64,000 nucleotides of DNA from contig NZ_NESI01000010.1 of the NCBI RefSeq assembly GCF_002778325.1, forward strand, positions 79,825-143,824. The letters are read 5' to 3'. The stretch is from Limnohabitans sp. B9-3. Its GTDB lineage: Bacteria; Pseudomonadota; Gammaproteobacteria; Burkholderiales; Burkholderiaceae_C. Below the pieces are notes generated by a model. It saw nothing but the letters and a program-made list of their open reading frames with translations. It searched no databases and had not been told where the DNA came from. Numbering within the stretch: position 1 is the stretch's first letter; each line of letters begins with the position of its first letter. Both the position numbers and the translations under genes were made by a program. Below, in pieces: positions 1 through 10,228 of this stretch.

Positions 1-153
1 CAATCTGGAAAGTTAACACCACAAGAAATGATGGGGGCCATTCACCAGCGCGTGGCCGAAATTGACAAGGTCATTGCAGAACATGAAGTCCTGAAAAAAA
101 CGCTGCTCAGTCACATCGACTGGTTTAAAAATCGTAAAAGGAAATCGAAATGA
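1..153 (+). CDS. C-terminal end of an unknown protein (partial)
   Basis: The first 50 codons seen here are an open frame ending in TGA at 151-153; the start lies outside the window. The visible peptide is charged and probably helical, ending in a Lys/Arg-rich tail. It overlaps the next start codon by 4 bases (ATGA), so the two genes are very likely translated together. The leucine-rich, amphipathic tail would suit the dimerisation helix of a MerR-type regulator, but nothing decisive is visible and I do not assign a family. Confidence 0.6.
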   Translation, partial: QSGKLTPQEMMGAIHQRVAEIDKVIAEHEVLKKTLLSHIDWFKNRKRKSK

Positions 154-557
154 ACGCACTTGAAATGTTGAAGAAAATCAACGCCATGGCCGAGTTCAAT
201 CGGTGGTGTGGCATTGAAGTGACGATGGCCGAATCTGGCCTCGTAGAAATTCAGATGCCCTGGCGTCCGGAGGTTGGGCAGTACTCGGGCTTTTTGCATG
301 CGGGGCTGATCGGCACATTGATCGACACGGCTTGCGGTTTTGCTGCTGCCACGGTGGCGGGCCCGCATTTGTTGGCAGCGAACTTCTCTGTGAACTGCCT
401 GCGCCCCGCCGTGGGCCAAAAATTCATCGCCCGTGCCCGTGTGGTCAAGCCAGGCAAGGCACAGATTTTCACAAGTTGTGACTTGTTTGCCGTCGATGCC
501 GAGGGCGAAAAGTTGGTGGCGAATGGCCAGACCTTGCTCACCGTTGTGCAGGCCTGA
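150..557 (+). CDS. PaaI-family hotdog-fold thioesterase
   Basis: A 135-residue single hotdog domain, the normal length for PaaI/YbgC-like acyl-CoA thioesterases. The family signature is visible at about residues 50-63 (HAGLIGTLIDTACG), which carries the conserved His, Gly and Asp of the active site and the central helix. It would hydrolyse an acyl-CoA thioester in the cytosol; the substrate cannot be read from sequence. It overlaps the upstream partial gene by 4 bases, suggesting a shared transcript, and is followed by a convergent gene 27 bases later. Confidence 0.85.
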   Translation: MNALEMLKKINAMAEFNRWCGIEVTMAESGLVEIQMPWRPEVGQYSGFLHAGLIGTLIDTACGFAAATVAGPHLLAANFSVNCLRPAVGQKFIARARVVKPGKAQIFTSCDLFAVDAEGEKLVANGQTLLTVVQA

Positions 558-584
558 CCCATGTGACGCAAGTGGGTGGCGCTG

Positions 585-1202
585 TTATGTGTTCGATGTG
601 TCCCACAACGCCATTCCCCGCTGCGCCTTGCTCGCGTCGCTAGGTGTGAGCGTCACGGGGCCTTGCGGCGTTTGGCGCAGCACATCTGCCAGCACCATCA
701 AAGCAGATTCGGGTCCGCTGAGCAGTTCAAGTTCCAGCTCGAGTAACGGATCTTGCAACGCGGTGCCAGGCACATGGATGCGGCCTTGGTCAAGGGCCAC
801 TTCGATCTGAGCCCCGTCGTGCGTCACCACCCAGCGCTGGCGTTCAAAGTCGGTGCAAAACAGCGCTTTTAAATTGGGACGCAACGCCATCAAATCGGCG
901 GCCAACGAGGTGTCGTCCACCAGTGTGTCGAACTGCAAGGCGCCTGGCGTTGTTGGTCCTTCCCACTCTTGGCGACGCGACAAACCGTTCTCGCTTTTTC
1001 CAGCCGTCTTCACCGTGAGCAGCCATTGCTCGCCTGCCAATCGTTCGCGCACAGCCATGCGGCGTTGCTTCAAATCTAGGGCGGGCGTGTCGAAGTAGGT
1101 GTTGAGCAGGCGTTGTGTTTGGGCCGGTTGGGTGAGGAGCGGGTGCGTCAACAGTGCAGCCACGTCTTGCTGGCACACGATGAGTTTGAGTTCGGTTTCC
1201 AT
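585..1202 (-). CDS. CYTH-domain protein (putative triphosphate-binding phosphohydrolase)
   Basis: A 205-residue protein that begins METELKL, giving the ExExK motif at residues 2-6 that defines the CYTH (CyaB/thiamine triphosphatase) fold and binds triphosphate through metal. Further Arg/Lys and Glu residues typical of the tunnel barrel follow. Many bacterial members are inorganic triphosphatases; unlike E. coli YgiF there is no C-terminal CHAD domain here. I chose the ATG at 1200-1202 because it puts ExExK at the very N-terminus; the open frame extends further upstream but without family similarity. Exact substrate unknown. Confidence 0.85.
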   Translation of the reverse strand: METELKLIVCQQDVAALLTHPLLTQPAQTQRLLNTYFDTPALDLKQRRMAVRERLAGEQWLLTVKTAGKSENGLSRRQEWEGPTTPGALQFDTLVDDTSLAADLMALRPNLKALFCTDFERQRWVVTHDGAQIEVALDQGRIHVPGTALQDPLLELELELLSGPESALMVLADVLRQTPQGPVTLTPSDASKAQRGMALWDTSNT

Positions 1203-1270
1203 GGTGTGAGGACTTGTGCCGAGCCAGACACGTTGCGCTGAGAACGGACGCGCTGAGGCGGCGAAAGATT

Positions 1271-1669
1271 TCAACGAGGGGCGTTCTCGAAGCGTGCGCG
1301 CAGGTAGGTCACGATGGCCGTCGAGTCTTGCAGCCACTGAGTTTGGCCGTTGGCGTCGGTGATTTGCAGGCAAGGCACTTTGGTGGCACCCGTGCCTTCT
1401 AGCAGTGCGTTGCGGTGGGTGCTGTCGTGTTGTGCATCGCGCTTGTCGATCGGCAATGACAGGCGGCGCATTTCTTGGCGCACCTTGATGCAAAACGGGC
1501 AGGTGTTGAACTGGTACAGCACCATGGTCTGGCATTGCAGGTTGACCGTGGTTTGTGCGGCGGGGTCGCGCTGCACGCCCTTGGGCTGGGTGAGTCGCTC
1601 TTTGAGCAGCATGACGGGGCCGAGGACGAGGCGCACGGTTTTAAAGAAGACACGGATGACAGGTTTCAT
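1271..1669 (-). CDS. Glutaredoxin/GST N-terminal domain protein
   Basis: A 132-residue protein with a hydrophobic, basic N-terminal segment (residues 1-30) followed by a thioredoxin-fold domain. The redox motif CPFC is at residues 57-60 and the cis-proline segment (KVPC) at about 97-100, as in glutaredoxins and the N-terminal half of glutathione S-transferases. It is probably a thiol-disulfide oxidoreductase or glutathione-binding protein. Start taken at the ATG whose product begins MKPVIRV; an in-frame upstream ATG would add 17 residues. The N-terminal stretch may anchor it to the membrane. Confidence 0.75.
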   Translation of the reverse strand: MKPVIRVFFKTVRLVLGPVMLLKERLTQPKGVQRDPAAQTTVNLQCQTMVLYQFNTCPFCIKVRQEMRRLSLPIDKRDAQHDSTHRNALLEGTGATKVPCLQITDANGQTQWLQDSTAIVTYLRARFENAPR

Positions 1670-1746
1670 GGGTGGGAATGGTAAGGCCTGAAGGCAGTTG
1701 AGCCGTGTGGTCGTGGACAATGGCGCTTTTCATTCAAAGCCTAGCC

Positions 1747-2220
1747 ATGCACATCACTCAAGACACGGCCGTCACCATCAAATACCAAGTCACCACACCC
1801 ACTGGCAAGCCTTTGGACTCGGGGCAATTGGCCTATTTGCACGGCGGCTACGAAAACATTTTTCCAAAGGTCGAAGCCGCACTCAATGGCCAAGCGGTGG
1901 GCTTTGCCGTCACGCTGGATTTGAGCGCAGAAGATGCCTTTGGCGAGCGCGACGAATCGTTGGTGCGCGTCATTCCTAAAGCCGAATTTCCACCGGGCGT
2001 GAAAGTGGGCGGGCAGTTGCAAGGCGCAGGCGCTGACGGGCAACCGCAAGTGTTCAACGTGGTCAAAATCAAAGGGCCCGAAGTCCACCTCGATGGCAAC
2101 CACGCGCTGGCGGGCCAAGCGCTGCGTTTTAGCTGCAGCGTCACGGAAGTGCGTGCTGCCACGGCTGAAGAAATTACCCACCGCCATGTGCATGGCGCGC
2201 ATGGGCATCAGCACGACTAG
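1747..2220 (+). CDS. slyD: SlyD-like FKBP-type peptidyl-prolyl isomerase
   Basis: A 157-residue protein that opens like SlyD (MHITQDTAVTIKYQV) and has the FKBP core with an inserted-in-flap (IF) chaperone segment in the middle, where the FEVxLxxxxxFGxRDE-type pattern of the family is recognisable. It ends in a His-rich tail (HRHVHGAHGHQH), the expected nickel/zinc-binding segment. The role would be proline isomerisation, folding and metal handling in the cytosol. The ATG at 1747 is preferred over one at 1720 because it matches the family N-terminus. It converges on uvrA 29 bases downstream. Confidence 0.85.
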   Translation: MHITQDTAVTIKYQVTTPTGKPLDSGQLAYLHGGYENIFPKVEAALNGQAVGFAVTLDLSAEDAFGERDESLVRVIPKAEFPPGVKVGGQLQGAGADGQPQVFNVVKIKGPEVHLDGNHALAGQALRFSCSVTEVRAATAEEITHRHVHGAHGHQHD

Positions 2221-2249
2221 GTGACGATGCGGAGCTGCCGCTGCGCCGC

Positions 2250-5200
2250 TCAGTTTTTCAACAAGCGCTTCAAGTATCTGCCCGTGAAACTGGCTGCGTT
2301 GTCGGCCAAGTCTTCGGGTGTACCCACACCAACCACCATGCCACCGCCCGAGCCGCCCTCTGGCCCCATGTCAATCAGCCAGTCGGCGGTTTTGATCACG
2401 TCGAGGTTGTGCTCAATGATGACGATGGTGTTGCCTGCGTCGCGCAGGTGTTGCAACACTTTGAGCAGCAGCGCAATGTCGGCAAAGTGCAGGCCCGTGG
2501 TGGGCTCGTCCAAGATGTAAAGCGTGCGGCCGGTGTCGCGCTTGCTCAGCTCCAAGGCCAGCTTCACGCGTTGCGCCTCACCGCCCGAAAGGGTGGTGGC
2601 GGCTTGGCCGAGTTGCAGGTACGACAAGCCCACGTCCATCAAGGTTTGCAGCTTGCGGGCGATGTTGGGTACGGCGTTGAAAAACACCAGCGCGGCTTCG
2701 ACGGTGAGCGTCAAAATTTGCGCGATGTTTTTGCCCTTGTACATGACCTCTAGCGTTTCGCGGTTGTAGCGCAAGCCCGCGCACACATCGCAAGGCACAT
2801 ACACGTCGGGCAAGAAGTGCATTTCGACTTTCACCATGCCGTCGCCTTGGCAGGCCTCGCAGCGGCCACCGCCTGAGCCTGCGGCCACGTTGAAGCTGAA
2901 TCGCCCCGGGCCATAGCCACGTTCGCGCGCCATGGGCACTTCGGCCAAGAGTTCCCGAATGGGCGTGAACAAGCCGGTGTAGGTGGCGGGGTTGCTGCGG
3001 GGCGTGCGGCCAATGGGCGACTGGTCGACGTTGATGACTTTGTCGAAGTAGTCGAGGCCCGTGATTTCGTCGTGTGCCGCGGGCTCGTCGTGGGCGCGGT
3101 GAATGGCGTGTGCGGCCGCGGTGTACAGCGTTTCGTTGACCAGCGTTGATTTGCCCGAGCCCGAGACGCCCGTGACGCAGGTGAGCAAGCCCACGGGGAA
3201 GTCGGCGGTCACGTTTTTGAGGTTGTTGCCACGCGCGCCTTTGATGCGGATGACTTGGTGCTCGCTCGCGTCTTTGTCGAGCTTGCGGTTGTAGACCAAG
3301 TCGTCGGCGGGTACGGGCCAAAAGCTGTTGCGCTTTGTCGGCACGTCAATGCGCAGGGTTTGCGCCAAATAGCGGCCGGTCAGCGAGTTGGGGTTGGCCT
3401 CAATCTCGGCGGGTGTGCCGCTGGCCATCACTTGGCCACCGTGCACGCCCGCGCCGGGGCCCATGTCCACGCAGAAGTCGGCGCAACGGATCATGTCTTC
3501 GTCGTGCTCGACCACGATCACGCTGTTGCCAATATTGCGCAGGTGTTTGAGGGTGTCGATCAGGCGGTCGTTGTCGCGTTGGTGCAGGCCGATGCTGGGC
3601 TCGTCCAACACGTACATCACGCCGGTCAGACCCGAGCCAATTTGCGATGCGAGGCGAATGCGTTGTGCTTCGCCGCCCGATAAGGTGTCGGCGCTGCGGT
3701 CGAGGCTGAGGTAGTTCAGGCCCACGTCGTTCAAGAACTTCAGGCGTGAGGCAATTTCGCGCACCACTTTGTCGGCAATCTCGGCTTTTGCGCCTTGCAG
3801 CTGCAGGGTGTTGAAGTAGCCGAAACATTCACCCAGCGTGGTGTGGCTGATATCGAAAATGCCGCGCATTTGTTCGCCATCGCCAATGCGCACGTTGCGC
3901 GCTTCGCGGCGCAGGCGAGTACCGCCGCAGGCCACGCACGAGCGCGAGCCACGGTAGCGGGCCAAGTCTTCGCGCACCACCACCGAGTCGGTCTCGTGGT
4001 AGCGGCGCTCCATGTTGACCAAGATGCCTTCGAAGGGGTGTTTTTTGCTGAGCTTTTTGCCACCCGAGGCACCGCTGTCCAAGCTGTAGTTGAACTTGAT
4101 TTCTTCGTCGCCCGAGCCGTACAAGAGCACTTGGCGCATCTCGGGGCTGAGGTCTTCAAAGGGCGCGTCAATGTCGAACTTGTAATGTTTGGCCAAGCTC
4201 TCGAGCAGGGTGAAGTAATGCGCGTTGCGGCGGTCCCAGCCTTTGATGGCGCCGCTGCCAAGGCTCAACGACGGAAATGCCACCACGCGCGCAGGATCGA
4301 AAAAGTCTTGATGGCCTAAGCCGTCGCACGAGGGGCAAGCGCCCACGGGTGAGTTGAACGAAAACAAGCGGGGCTCGAGTTCGCTGATGGAGTAGGTGCA
4401 CTGCGGGCAAGAAAACTTGGCGTTGAAGCTGTGCTCTACGCCTGTGTCCATTTCTAGCGCGATGGCGCGGCCTTCAGCCAAACGCAAGGCAGCTTCAAAG
4501 CTTTCGGCCAAACGCTGGCGCAGGGCGGGCGGCGGTGGTGCTGTGGGCGTGATGGCGATGTCGCCAATGCTGGGCGCTTTGAACGTGTCAGGGGCAGCCG
4601 CAGGCGCTGGCGCTTCGTGGCGCACCTTGATGCGGTCCACTACCACGTCGATATCGTGTTTCTCGGTTTTCTTCAGCTCCGGCAGTTCGTCGTATTCGTA
4701 GACCTTGCCCTCGATGCGAAAACGCACATAGCCCTGGGCTTGCAGCTGCGTGAAAAGCTCGCTGTATTCGCCCTTGCGGTTGCGCGCGATGGGCGCGAGC
4801 AGCATGAGCTTGGTGTCTTCGGGCAGGGCCATGACGGCGTCCACCATTTGCGACACGCTTTGCGCTTGCAGCGCCAAGTTGTGGTCAGGGCAATAGGGCG
4901 TGCCGGCGCGAGCAAACAGCAGGCGCAGGTAGTCGTGAATTTCGGTCACCGTGCCCACGGTGGAGCGCGGGTTGTGGCTGGTGGCTTTTTGCTCAATGCT
5001 GATGGCGGGCGACAGGCCCTCAATCAGGTCCACATCGGGCTTGTCCAAGCGGCCCAAAAACTGGCGGGCGTAGGCCGACAGGCTTTCCACATAACGGCGC
5101 TGGCCTTCGGCATACAACGTGTCAAACGCAAGGCTGGATTTGCCCGAGCCCGACAAACCCGTGATGACCACCAACTGGTTGCGCGGAATGTCGAGGTCGA

Positions 5201-5309
5201 TGTTTTTCAGGTTGTGCGTACGCGCCCCGCGAATGCTGATGTTTCGCATGGCGGAGGGGTGGTTCAGGGCAAGGCCTAAGTAGGCGCCGTCATCGGTGGG
5301 TTTGTTCAC
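2250..5309 (-). CDS. uvrA: Excinuclease ABC subunit A
   Basis: A 1019-residue UvrA, the ATPase that finds bulky DNA lesions and loads UvrB in nucleotide excision repair. Both ABC modules are complete: Walker [10 protein letters not shown] (about 51-59) and GVSGSGKST, two LSGGEAQR signatures, and Walker B motifs LDEPSIGLH and LDEPTTGLH. Zinc-finger cysteines (CPQC/CPSC, CVAC, CEAC/CDVC) are present. It is longer than the approximately 940 residues usual in enterics, partly from a Pro/Ala-rich insertion around residues 235-265. The start shown is a GTG; an ATG at 5247-5249 gives a protein beginning MRNISIRG and is also plausible. No canonical LexA box is visible upstream. Confidence 0.97.
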   Translation of the reverse strand: MNKPTDDGAYLGLALNHPSAMRNISIRGARTHNLKNIDLDIPRNQLVVITGLSGSGKSSLAFDTLYAEGQRRYVESLSAYARQFLGRLDKPDVDLIEGLSPAISIEQKATSHNPRSTVGTVTEIHDYLRLLFARAGTPYCPDHNLALQAQSVSQMVDAVMALPEDTKLMLLAPIARNRKGEYSELFTQLQAQGYVRFRIEGKVYEYDELPELKKTEKHDIDVVVDRIKVRHEAPAPAAAPDTFKAPSIGDIAITPTAPPPPALRQRLAESFEAALRLAEGRAIALEMDTGVEHSFNAKFSCPQCTYSISELEPRLFSFNSPVGACPSCDGLGHQDFFDPARVVAFPSLSLGSGAIKGWDRRNAHYFTLLESLAKHYKFDIDAPFEDLSPEMRQVLLYGSGDEEIKFNYSLDSGASGGKKLSKKHPFEGILVNMERRYHETDSVVVREDLARYRGSRSCVACGGTRLRREARNVRIGDGEQMRGIFDISHTTLGECFGYFNTLQLQGAKAEIADKVVREIASRLKFLNDVGLNYLSLDRSADTLSGGEAQRIRLASQIGSGLTGVMYVLDEPSIGLHQRDNDRLIDTLKHLRNIGNSVIVVEHDEDMIRCADFCVDMGPGAGVHGGQVMASGTPAEIEANPNSLTGRYLAQTLRIDVPTKRNSFWPVPADDLVYNRKLDKDASEHQVIRIKGARGNNLKNVTADFPVGLLTCVTGVSGSGKSTLVNETLYTAAAHAIHRAHDEPAAHDEITGLDYFDKVINVDQSPIGRTPRSNPATYTGLFTPIRELLAEVPMARERGYGPGRFSFNVAAGSGGGRCEACQGDGMVKVEMHFLPDVYVPCDVCAGLRYNRETLEVMYKGKNIAQILTLTVEAALVFFNAVPNIARKLQTLMDVGLSYLQLGQAATTLSGGEAQRVKLALELSKRDTGRTLYILDEPTTGLHFADIALLLKVLQHLRDAGNTIVIIEHNLDVIKTADWLIDMGPEGGSGGGMVVGVGTPEDLADNAASFTGRYLKRLLKN

Positions 5310-5437
5310 GGGGCAATCAAATTAAGGGCAACCCGCCATGATAGTGGCGGCGTAAGTCATTGCCAAGGAATGCGGGACAATAACAGGCTGTGACGACCAA
5401 TTTAAACCCCAACCCCACGCCAGAAGACAGCCCCACC

Positions 5438-6628
5438 ATGACGCCCATGGAGCTGCGATCCAGTTTCACGCTTGCGTCCATTTTCTCGCTCCGGTTGCTC
5501 GGTTTGTTCTTGGTGATGCCCGTATTTGCGCTTGAAGCGCGCAAGTACCCAGGCGGGGATGACCCCGCGCTGATTGGCCTAGCCATGGGCATCTACGGTT
5601 TGACGCAAGGCCTGTTGCAAATCCCCTTTGGCATGGCGTCAGACCGATTTGGCCGCAAGCGCGTGATCCTGTTTGGCCTGATTGTGTTTGCCTTGGGCAG
5701 TTTGTATGCGGGTTGTGCGGACTCGCTCTGGGAGCTTTTGGTGGGACGTGCCTTGCAAGGTGCGGGTGCGGTGTCTGCTGCAGTGACGGCCTTGTTGGCG
5801 GATCAAACCCGTGACGTGGTGCGCACCAAAGCGCTGGCACTGGTCAGCGCTGGCATTGGACTCATGTTTGCTCTATCTCTGGTGGTGGCCCCTTTGTTAG
5901 TGGCCCACATCGGGTTGGCAGGTTTGTTTTTTCTCACGGCCGTCCTGGCTGTGATGGGTATGGCGGTCGTGGTGTGGGCGGTACCTCCTGCACCTGCCGT
6001 CCTCAAAGATGCAGGGCGAGGTGGTTTGCGTCAAGTGCTGTCTAACCCTGCATTGCTGCGTTTGAACATCGGCGTGTTTGTGTTGAACGCCGTGCAACTG
6101 GCCATGTGGGTGGTGGTGCCTGCCTTGTTGGTGCAGGCGGGCTGGGTGAAAGACGACCATTGGCAAATTTATTTGCCAGCCGTTTTGGGCTCCTTCGTGG
6201 TCATGGGCGGCGTGTTCCCGCTGGAGCGCCGTGGCTATCTGCGTGCTGTCTTTTTAAGCGCGATTGCTTTGTTGGCTTTTGTGCAGTTGGCTTTGTTGTG
6301 GGTATCGTCGGGCTCGCCCAGCATCATGTGGTTGGCTTGGTTGCTGTTTGCTTTCTTTTGTGGCTTCAACGTGTTGGAGGCGACGCAACCCAGCATGGTG
6401 TCGCGCATCGCACCCGCTTCGTCGCGGGGTGCAGCCATGGGCATCTACAACACCTTGCAGTCCTTGGGCTTTTTTGTGGGTGGCTTGATGGGTGGTCAGT
6501 TGGCCAAAAGTTACGGCACGCAAGGCCTGTTTTTAACTTGCGCGGCACTCATGGTGCTGTGGCTGGTGGTAGCTTGGCCCATGGTGGCCCCTCAACGTGC
6601 GGCACCGTCCGTAACACCCCATAATTAG
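5438..6628 (+). CDS. Major facilitator superfamily transporter
   Basis: About 396 residues with roughly 12 hydrophobic segments. The MFS loop 2-3 motif is visible as GMASDRFGRKRVI after the second helix. The start begins MTPMELRSSF, directly before the first membrane helix; an in-frame GTG at 5390 would add 16 polar residues. Related proteins are annotated as drug or sugar efflux permeases, but no substrate can be read here. It is divergent from uvrA and followed 23 bases later by ssb; this uvrA-MFS-ssb order is familiar from beta-proteobacteria. Confidence 0.88.
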   Translation: MTPMELRSSFTLASIFSLRLLGLFLVMPVFALEARKYPGGDDPALIGLAMGIYGLTQGLLQIPFGMASDRFGRKRVILFGLIVFALGSLYAGCADSLWELLVGRALQGAGAVSAAVTALLADQTRDVVRTKALALVSAGIGLMFALSLVVAPLLVAHIGLAGLFFLTAVLAVMGMAVVVWAVPPAPAVLKDAGRGGLRQVLSNPALLRLNIGVFVLNAVQLAMWVVVPALLVQAGWVKDDHWQIYLPAVLGSFVVMGGVFPLERRGYLRAVFLSAIALLAFVQLALLWVSSGSPSIMWLAWLLFAFFCGFNVLEATQPSMVSRIAPASSRGAAMGIYNTLQSLGFFVGGLMGGQLAKSYGTQGLFLTCAALMVLWLVVAWPMVAPQRAAPSVTPHN

Positions 6629-6651
6629 CCTATATCTGGAGGAATTTACCC

Positions 6652-7152
6652 ATGGCATCTGTGAACAAAGTCATCCTCGTCGGCAACTGCGGCCGCGACC
6701 CCGAAGTGCGCTACTTGCCTAGCGGCCAAGCTGTGGCCAACGTGAGCGTGGCGACATCCAGCAAGCGCAAAGACAAAAACAGCGGTGAGATGATTGAAGA
6801 CACCCAGTGGCACCGCGTCACCTTCTATGACCGCTTGGCCGAGATTGCTGGTGAATACGTCAAAAAAGGCCGTCCTATTTATGTGGAAGGCCGCTTGAAA
6901 TACGGTGTTTACACCGACAAAACCACCGGCGTGGAAAAGAACACCGTCGACATCATTGCGACCGAGCTGCAACTCTTGGGCGGCCGTGAAGGCATGGGCG
7001 GTCCCAGCGGTGGTGGCGAAGAAGGTGGCGGTGGCTACAGCCGTCCTGCAGCCCCTGCTCGTCAAGCTGCCCCAGCGCCGCAACGTCAAGCACCTGCACC
7101 CGCTCCTGCACGCGGTGGGTTTGACGACATGGACGATGACATTCCATTTTGA
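6652..7152 (+). CDS. ssb: Single-stranded DNA-binding protein
   Basis: A 166-residue SSB: an OB-fold of about 110 residues starting MASVNKVILVGNCGRDPEVR, then a Gly-, Pro- and Ala-rich flexible linker, and the acidic C-terminal tip DDMDDDIPF that recruits partner repair and replication proteins. It coats single-stranded DNA as a tetramer. A strong Shine-Dalgarno (GGAGG) sits 10-14 bases before the ATG. A good intrinsic terminator follows at 7195-7225. Confidence 0.97.
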   Translation: MASVNKVILVGNCGRDPEVRYLPSGQAVANVSVATSSKRKDKNSGEMIEDTQWHRVTFYDRLAEIAGEYVKKGRPIYVEGRLKYGVYTDKTTGVEKNTVDIIATELQLLGGREGMGGPSGGGEEGGGGYSRPAAPARQAAPAPQRQAPAPAPARGGFDDMDDDIPF

Positions 7153-7194
7153 GGCTTTGAGGATTCGATTGGCACCCCTGCCGACGCGAATGAG

Positions 7195-7225
7195 AAGCCG
7201 GTTGATCTCAGGTCAACCGGCTTTT
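7195..7225 (+). terminator. Intrinsic terminator after ssb
   Basis: A perfect 11-bp stem, 7195-7205 with 7213-7223, with a 7-base loop, running into a short T tract (7222-7225). It closes the ssb transcript and lies just before the J-domain gene. Confidence 0.85.
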
Positions 7226-7251
7226 ACGTTATTGGCCTATCCGTGAATTGA

Positions 7252-7725
7252 ATGAAAAATCACTATAAAACATTGGGCCTGCTGCACGACGCAGAAGAGG
7301 TGGTGATCAAAGCTGCATACAAGGCCTTGGCGCAAAAGTACCATCCGGATCGGCACCTCTCCAACAAGGTCGAAAACACGGCCAAGATGGCGTTGCTGAA
7401 TGAGTCTTACGCGGTCATTGGCAACCCTGCGCTGCGCAAAATTTATGACGATTTGCGGGCATCGTTGGTGGCTAAGAAGGCACCTGCGGAAGTCAAACCT
7501 GCGCCGGTTAAGTCCAAGGAGACGCAGGAATTGATTGCCAGGCTCGATAAAAATTCACTGGATGAAATCCAGGTCATCGATCTGTTTGAAAAAGCGTTTG
7601 ACTGCCGAATCCGCATTCACCACGGTTGGATCAACACGTATTCTTTGATCCGCGGGGGGGTCACGCAACCTATTGATTTCGAGACCATCAAATCTGATTT
7701 GGTGGCCCATCTCAGCAAGGACTAG
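7252..7725 (+). CDS. Orphan J-domain protein
   Basis: A 157-residue protein with an N-terminal J domain (about residues 3-68) that contains the HPD triad at residues 31-33, required to stimulate DnaK ATPase. There is no Gly/Phe region, no zinc centre and no DnaJ C-terminal barrel, so it is a class III J protein. A Lys/Pro/Ala linker leads to a second domain (about 95-157) that I do not recognise. It is followed 10 bases later by another gene of unknown family, with a Shine-Dalgarno between them, so the pair is probably one transcript and may work together. Confidence 0.85.
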   Translation: MKNHYKTLGLLHDAEEVVIKAAYKALAQKYHPDRHLSNKVENTAKMALLNESYAVIGNPALRKIYDDLRASLVAKKAPAEVKPAPVKSKETQELIARLDKNSLDEIQVIDLFEKAFDCRIRIHHGWINTYSLIRGGVTQPIDFETIKSDLVAHLSKD

Positions 7726-7735
7726 GAGACTCGCC

Positions 7736-8515
7736 ATGCCGTATCCGTTTGAGCATCTCCGATCTGACGCGCAGCAGGCGAAACTGTTCCGAGAAAAACT
7801 GCCTCAATTGAATGCGGCTATGCCTGAGTTTTTTCGAACCATGGCGATTGCGCAGCACAGCATTGCGCAAAAAAATATGTTTGGGAACCCGCAGGGCATT
7901 CGCCAAGATTTGGGGTTTGAGACGGCGCTGCGTTTGGTGCTGATGGCAGGCTTGAACGAGCGCTTGTTCACCATCAATGAAGACACCAAGAGTTTGGTCA
8001 ATCTCTTGCGTTTGCTGGTGCTCAAGTGGTACTCGTTTGGCAATCAGGTCGATGCGTGTTTGTATTTCGGCCATTACTTTTATGCGTTCCAAAGCCACTC
8101 GCAATATGCCGTGAAGTTGCTGATGGAGCAGTCGCGGTTGGTGGCGCCCGAAGCGGACAAAGTGGTGCCGAACAAGGAGGGGCTGGCCTTGATTGGCATG
8201 TCGCCTGAGCCGCGTTGGTACAAATCTGTCGATGGGGTGGGCGACAAGCTATCGACGATTTTTTTAGAGATCGCCGACTTGGCCACGGTGGATGCCCAGG
8301 TCTCAGGCTTTCAAGTTCATTTTAAAAAGTCGAACCAATACGACTTGAGGGCGCCGCTTTTTATACGCGCGGATGCCATCGAAGTACCGGAAGTCCTGAA
8401 CGACAAAGTGATTGTGCGTTGCCCGCATTGCGGCCAAAAATGCCGAGGCCATTACTTTCGCCACATTGAGATCACGTGTCCCAAGTGCCAAGGCCATTGG
8501 TCACAACGGATGTGA
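7736..8515 (+). CDS. Unknown protein with C-terminal zinc ribbon
   Basis: A 259-residue protein. The C-terminus has two CxxC knuckles, C229/C232 (CPHC) and C248/C251 (CPKC), an obvious zinc ribbon; C236 is an extra cysteine. The N-terminal 220 residues are helical-looking, with several Trp/Tyr/Phe-rich stretches, and match no family I know. An AGGAGA ribosome site 6 bases before the ATG fixes the start. It forms a pair with the preceding J-domain gene and overlaps the end of the convergent mnmA by 15 bases. Function unknown; a DnaK client-recruiting or nucleic-acid-binding role would be guesswork. Confidence 0.8.
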   Translation: MPYPFEHLRSDAQQAKLFREKLPQLNAAMPEFFRTMAIAQHSIAQKNMFGNPQGIRQDLGFETALRLVLMAGLNERLFTINEDTKSLVNLLRLLVLKWYSFGNQVDACLYFGHYFYAFQSHSQYAVKLLMEQSRLVAPEADKVVPNKEGLALIGMSPEPRWYKSVDGVGDKLSTIFLEIADLATVDAQVSGFQVHFKKSNQYDLRAPLFIRADAIEVPEVLNDKVIVRCPHCGQKCRGHYFRHIEITCPKCQGHWSQRM

Positions 8516-9616
8516 CGCGCTGGCAATCACCCCGCCACCCAAACAAACGTCACCGTCATACAGCACAGCCGATTGGCCCGGTGTGACGGCCCATTGAGGA
8601 TCATCAAAGGCGAGCACCAGCTCGCCTTTTTCGTTGTAGCTCAGTGCACAAGGTGCATCGGTTTGGCGGTAGCGTGTTTTGGCGGCGTAGCGGCCGGGAG
8701 CTGGTTGATGCGGCGCACACCAGCTCAGATCGTCCGCATGCAGTGCGCTGTACAGCAACCATGGGTGATCGTGGCCTTGCACTGCGAACAAGGTGTTGGT
8801 GGCTAAGTCTTTACGGGCCACAAACCACGGGTGGTGTTCGCCGCCACCACGTTGTGCACCCTTTTCCTTGAGACCGCCAATACCCAAGCCCTGACGTTGC
8901 CCCAGTGTGTAAAAACTCAAGCCCACATGGTTGCCGATTTTGCGCCCTCGCTCGTCCTTGATGGGCCCGGGCGCGTTGGCGATGTAGCGGTTTAAGAAGT
9001 CGCGGAAAGGGCGCTCGCCAATGAAGCAAATGCCCGTGGAGTCTTTTTTCTTGGCGTTGGGTAGGCCGATCTCGTCGGCGATGCGACGGACTTCGGTTTT
9101 GTGCAACTCGCCCACGGGGAACATGGTTTTGGACAGCTGCGCTTGGTTCAAGCGGTGCAAAAAATAACTTTGGTCTTTGCTGGGGTCCAAGCCTTTGAGC
9201 AACTGAAATTCCCCGTCCACGTCACGCACGCGCGCGTAATGGCCGGTGGCGATTTTGTCTGCGCCCAAGCGCATGGCGTGATCAAGGAATGCTTTGAACT
9301 TGATTTCGGCATTGCACAAAATGTCTGGGTTGGGCGTGCGCCCGTTTTGGTACTCGCGCAAAAACTCGGCGAACACGCGGTCTTTGTACTCGGCGGCGAA
9401 GTTGACGTGTTCAATCTCAATGCCGACCACGTCAGCCACGGCGGCGGCGTCGACAAAGTCAATGTTGGAGGAACAAAACTCGGAATCGTCATCGTCTTCC
9501 CAGTTTTTCATGAAGATGCCGATGACCTCATAGCCCTGCTGTTTGAGCAGGTAGGCGGTGACCGCCGAGTCCACGCCACCGCTGAGTCCCACCACCACAC
9601 GTTTGTTCTTTGCCAT
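8501..9616 (-). CDS. mnmA: tRNA-specific 2-thiouridylase
   Basis: A 371-residue MnmA, which thiolates U34 of the Lys, Glu and Gln tRNAs using sulfur passed from IscS/Tus proteins. The PP-loop motif GLSGGVDSA is at residues 10-18; the [12 protein letters not shown] segment carries the first catalytic Cys and [11 protein letters not shown] the second. Length is normal. It is followed upstream (same strand, 8 bases away) by a Nudix hydrolase gene, the same neighbour as nudJ-mnmA in E. coli. Confidence 0.97.
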   Translation of the reverse strand: MAKNKRVVVGLSGGVDSAVTAYLLKQQGYEVIGIFMKNWEDDDDSEFCSSNIDFVDAAAVADVVGIEIEHVNFAAEYKDRVFAEFLREYQNGRTPNPDILCNAEIKFKAFLDHAMRLGADKIATGHYARVRDVDGEFQLLKGLDPSKDQSYFLHRLNQAQLSKTMFPVGELHKTEVRRIADEIGLPNAKKKDSTGICFIGERPFRDFLNRYIANAPGPIKDERGRKIGNHVGLSFYTLGQRQGLGIGGLKEKGAQRGGGEHHPWFVARKDLATNTLFAVQGHDHPWLLYSALHADDLSWCAPHQPAPGRYAAKTRYRQTDAPCALSYNEKGELVLAFDDPQWAVTPGQSAVLYDGDVCLGGGVIASASHPL

Positions 9617-9624
9617 AGGGGCAA

Positions 9625-10125
9625 TTATCCCTTTGCGGGACGGGTGACGCTGGGGTCGGTGTAGACCATATCTAGGGGAAAGCGTTGGCCATTTTTGTGG
9701 TCTTCGATGCAGCGCAGCACCAAGGCGCTGCGCAGTCTGTGTGTGTTGGCGCGCACTTCATCTGCCGTCATCCAGAGGGTGCGAACAATGCCATGGTCCA
9801 ACTTGGCGCCTGGCACGGGCTCGCCCAAGGTGCCGCAATAGGCGAAGCGTAAATAGGTCACGTCTTCGGCCGCGCGCCCTGCGCGGGCGGGGCGCTCAAG
9901 GCGCGACATGTAGATGCCGACCAGCTCGGTGGGGACGAAGGGGTGCGTGGTTTCTTCCAAAGCTTCGCGCGCACAACCTGCCTCTGGGGACTCGCCTGGG
10001 TCCAGGTGGCCGGCGGGGTTGTTCAGGCGCAAGCCCTCGGGCGTGTGTTCTTCAATGAGCATGTAGCGTCCGTCGCGTTCAATGATGGCGGCAACGGTGA
10101 CACTGGGTTTCCAACGTTTGTTCAT
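9625..10125 (-). CDS. nudJ: Nudix hydrolase, NudJ-like phosphatase
   Basis: A 166-residue protein with a full Nudix box starting at residue 39 ([13 protein letters not shown] then AREALEE), the Gx5Ex7REUxEE pattern that binds metal and pyrophosphate. Size, sequence start ([14 protein letters not shown]) and position directly before mnmA match NudJ, which removes phosphate from HMP-PP, TPP and nucleotides. The substrate remains an inference from family and context. Start chosen at the ATG that begins the Nudix fold; the open frame extends further upstream without family similarity. It is divergent from pntAA. Confidence 0.85.
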   Translation of the reverse strand: MNKRWKPSVTVAAIIERDGRYMLIEEHTPEGLRLNNPAGHLDPGESPEAGCAREALEETTHPFVPTELVGIYMSRLERPARAGRAAEDVTYLRFAYCGTLGEPVPGAKLDHGIVRTLWMTADEVRANTHRLRSALVLRCIEDHKNGQRFPLDMVYTDPSVTRPAKG

Positions 10126-10228
10126 TTCATTATTATCTTTCGGGTAAGTCCGTCTCAAGATTATGTGAATTCTGGTGTAACCTTTCTGGGGTCTGACAGA
10201 GACGAACTTTTCTATTAGGAGCCTTCCC

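Noticed and set aside
5310..5437. SOS box between uvrA and the MFS gene
   Set aside because: No CTGT-N8-ACAG pattern could be found on either strand.
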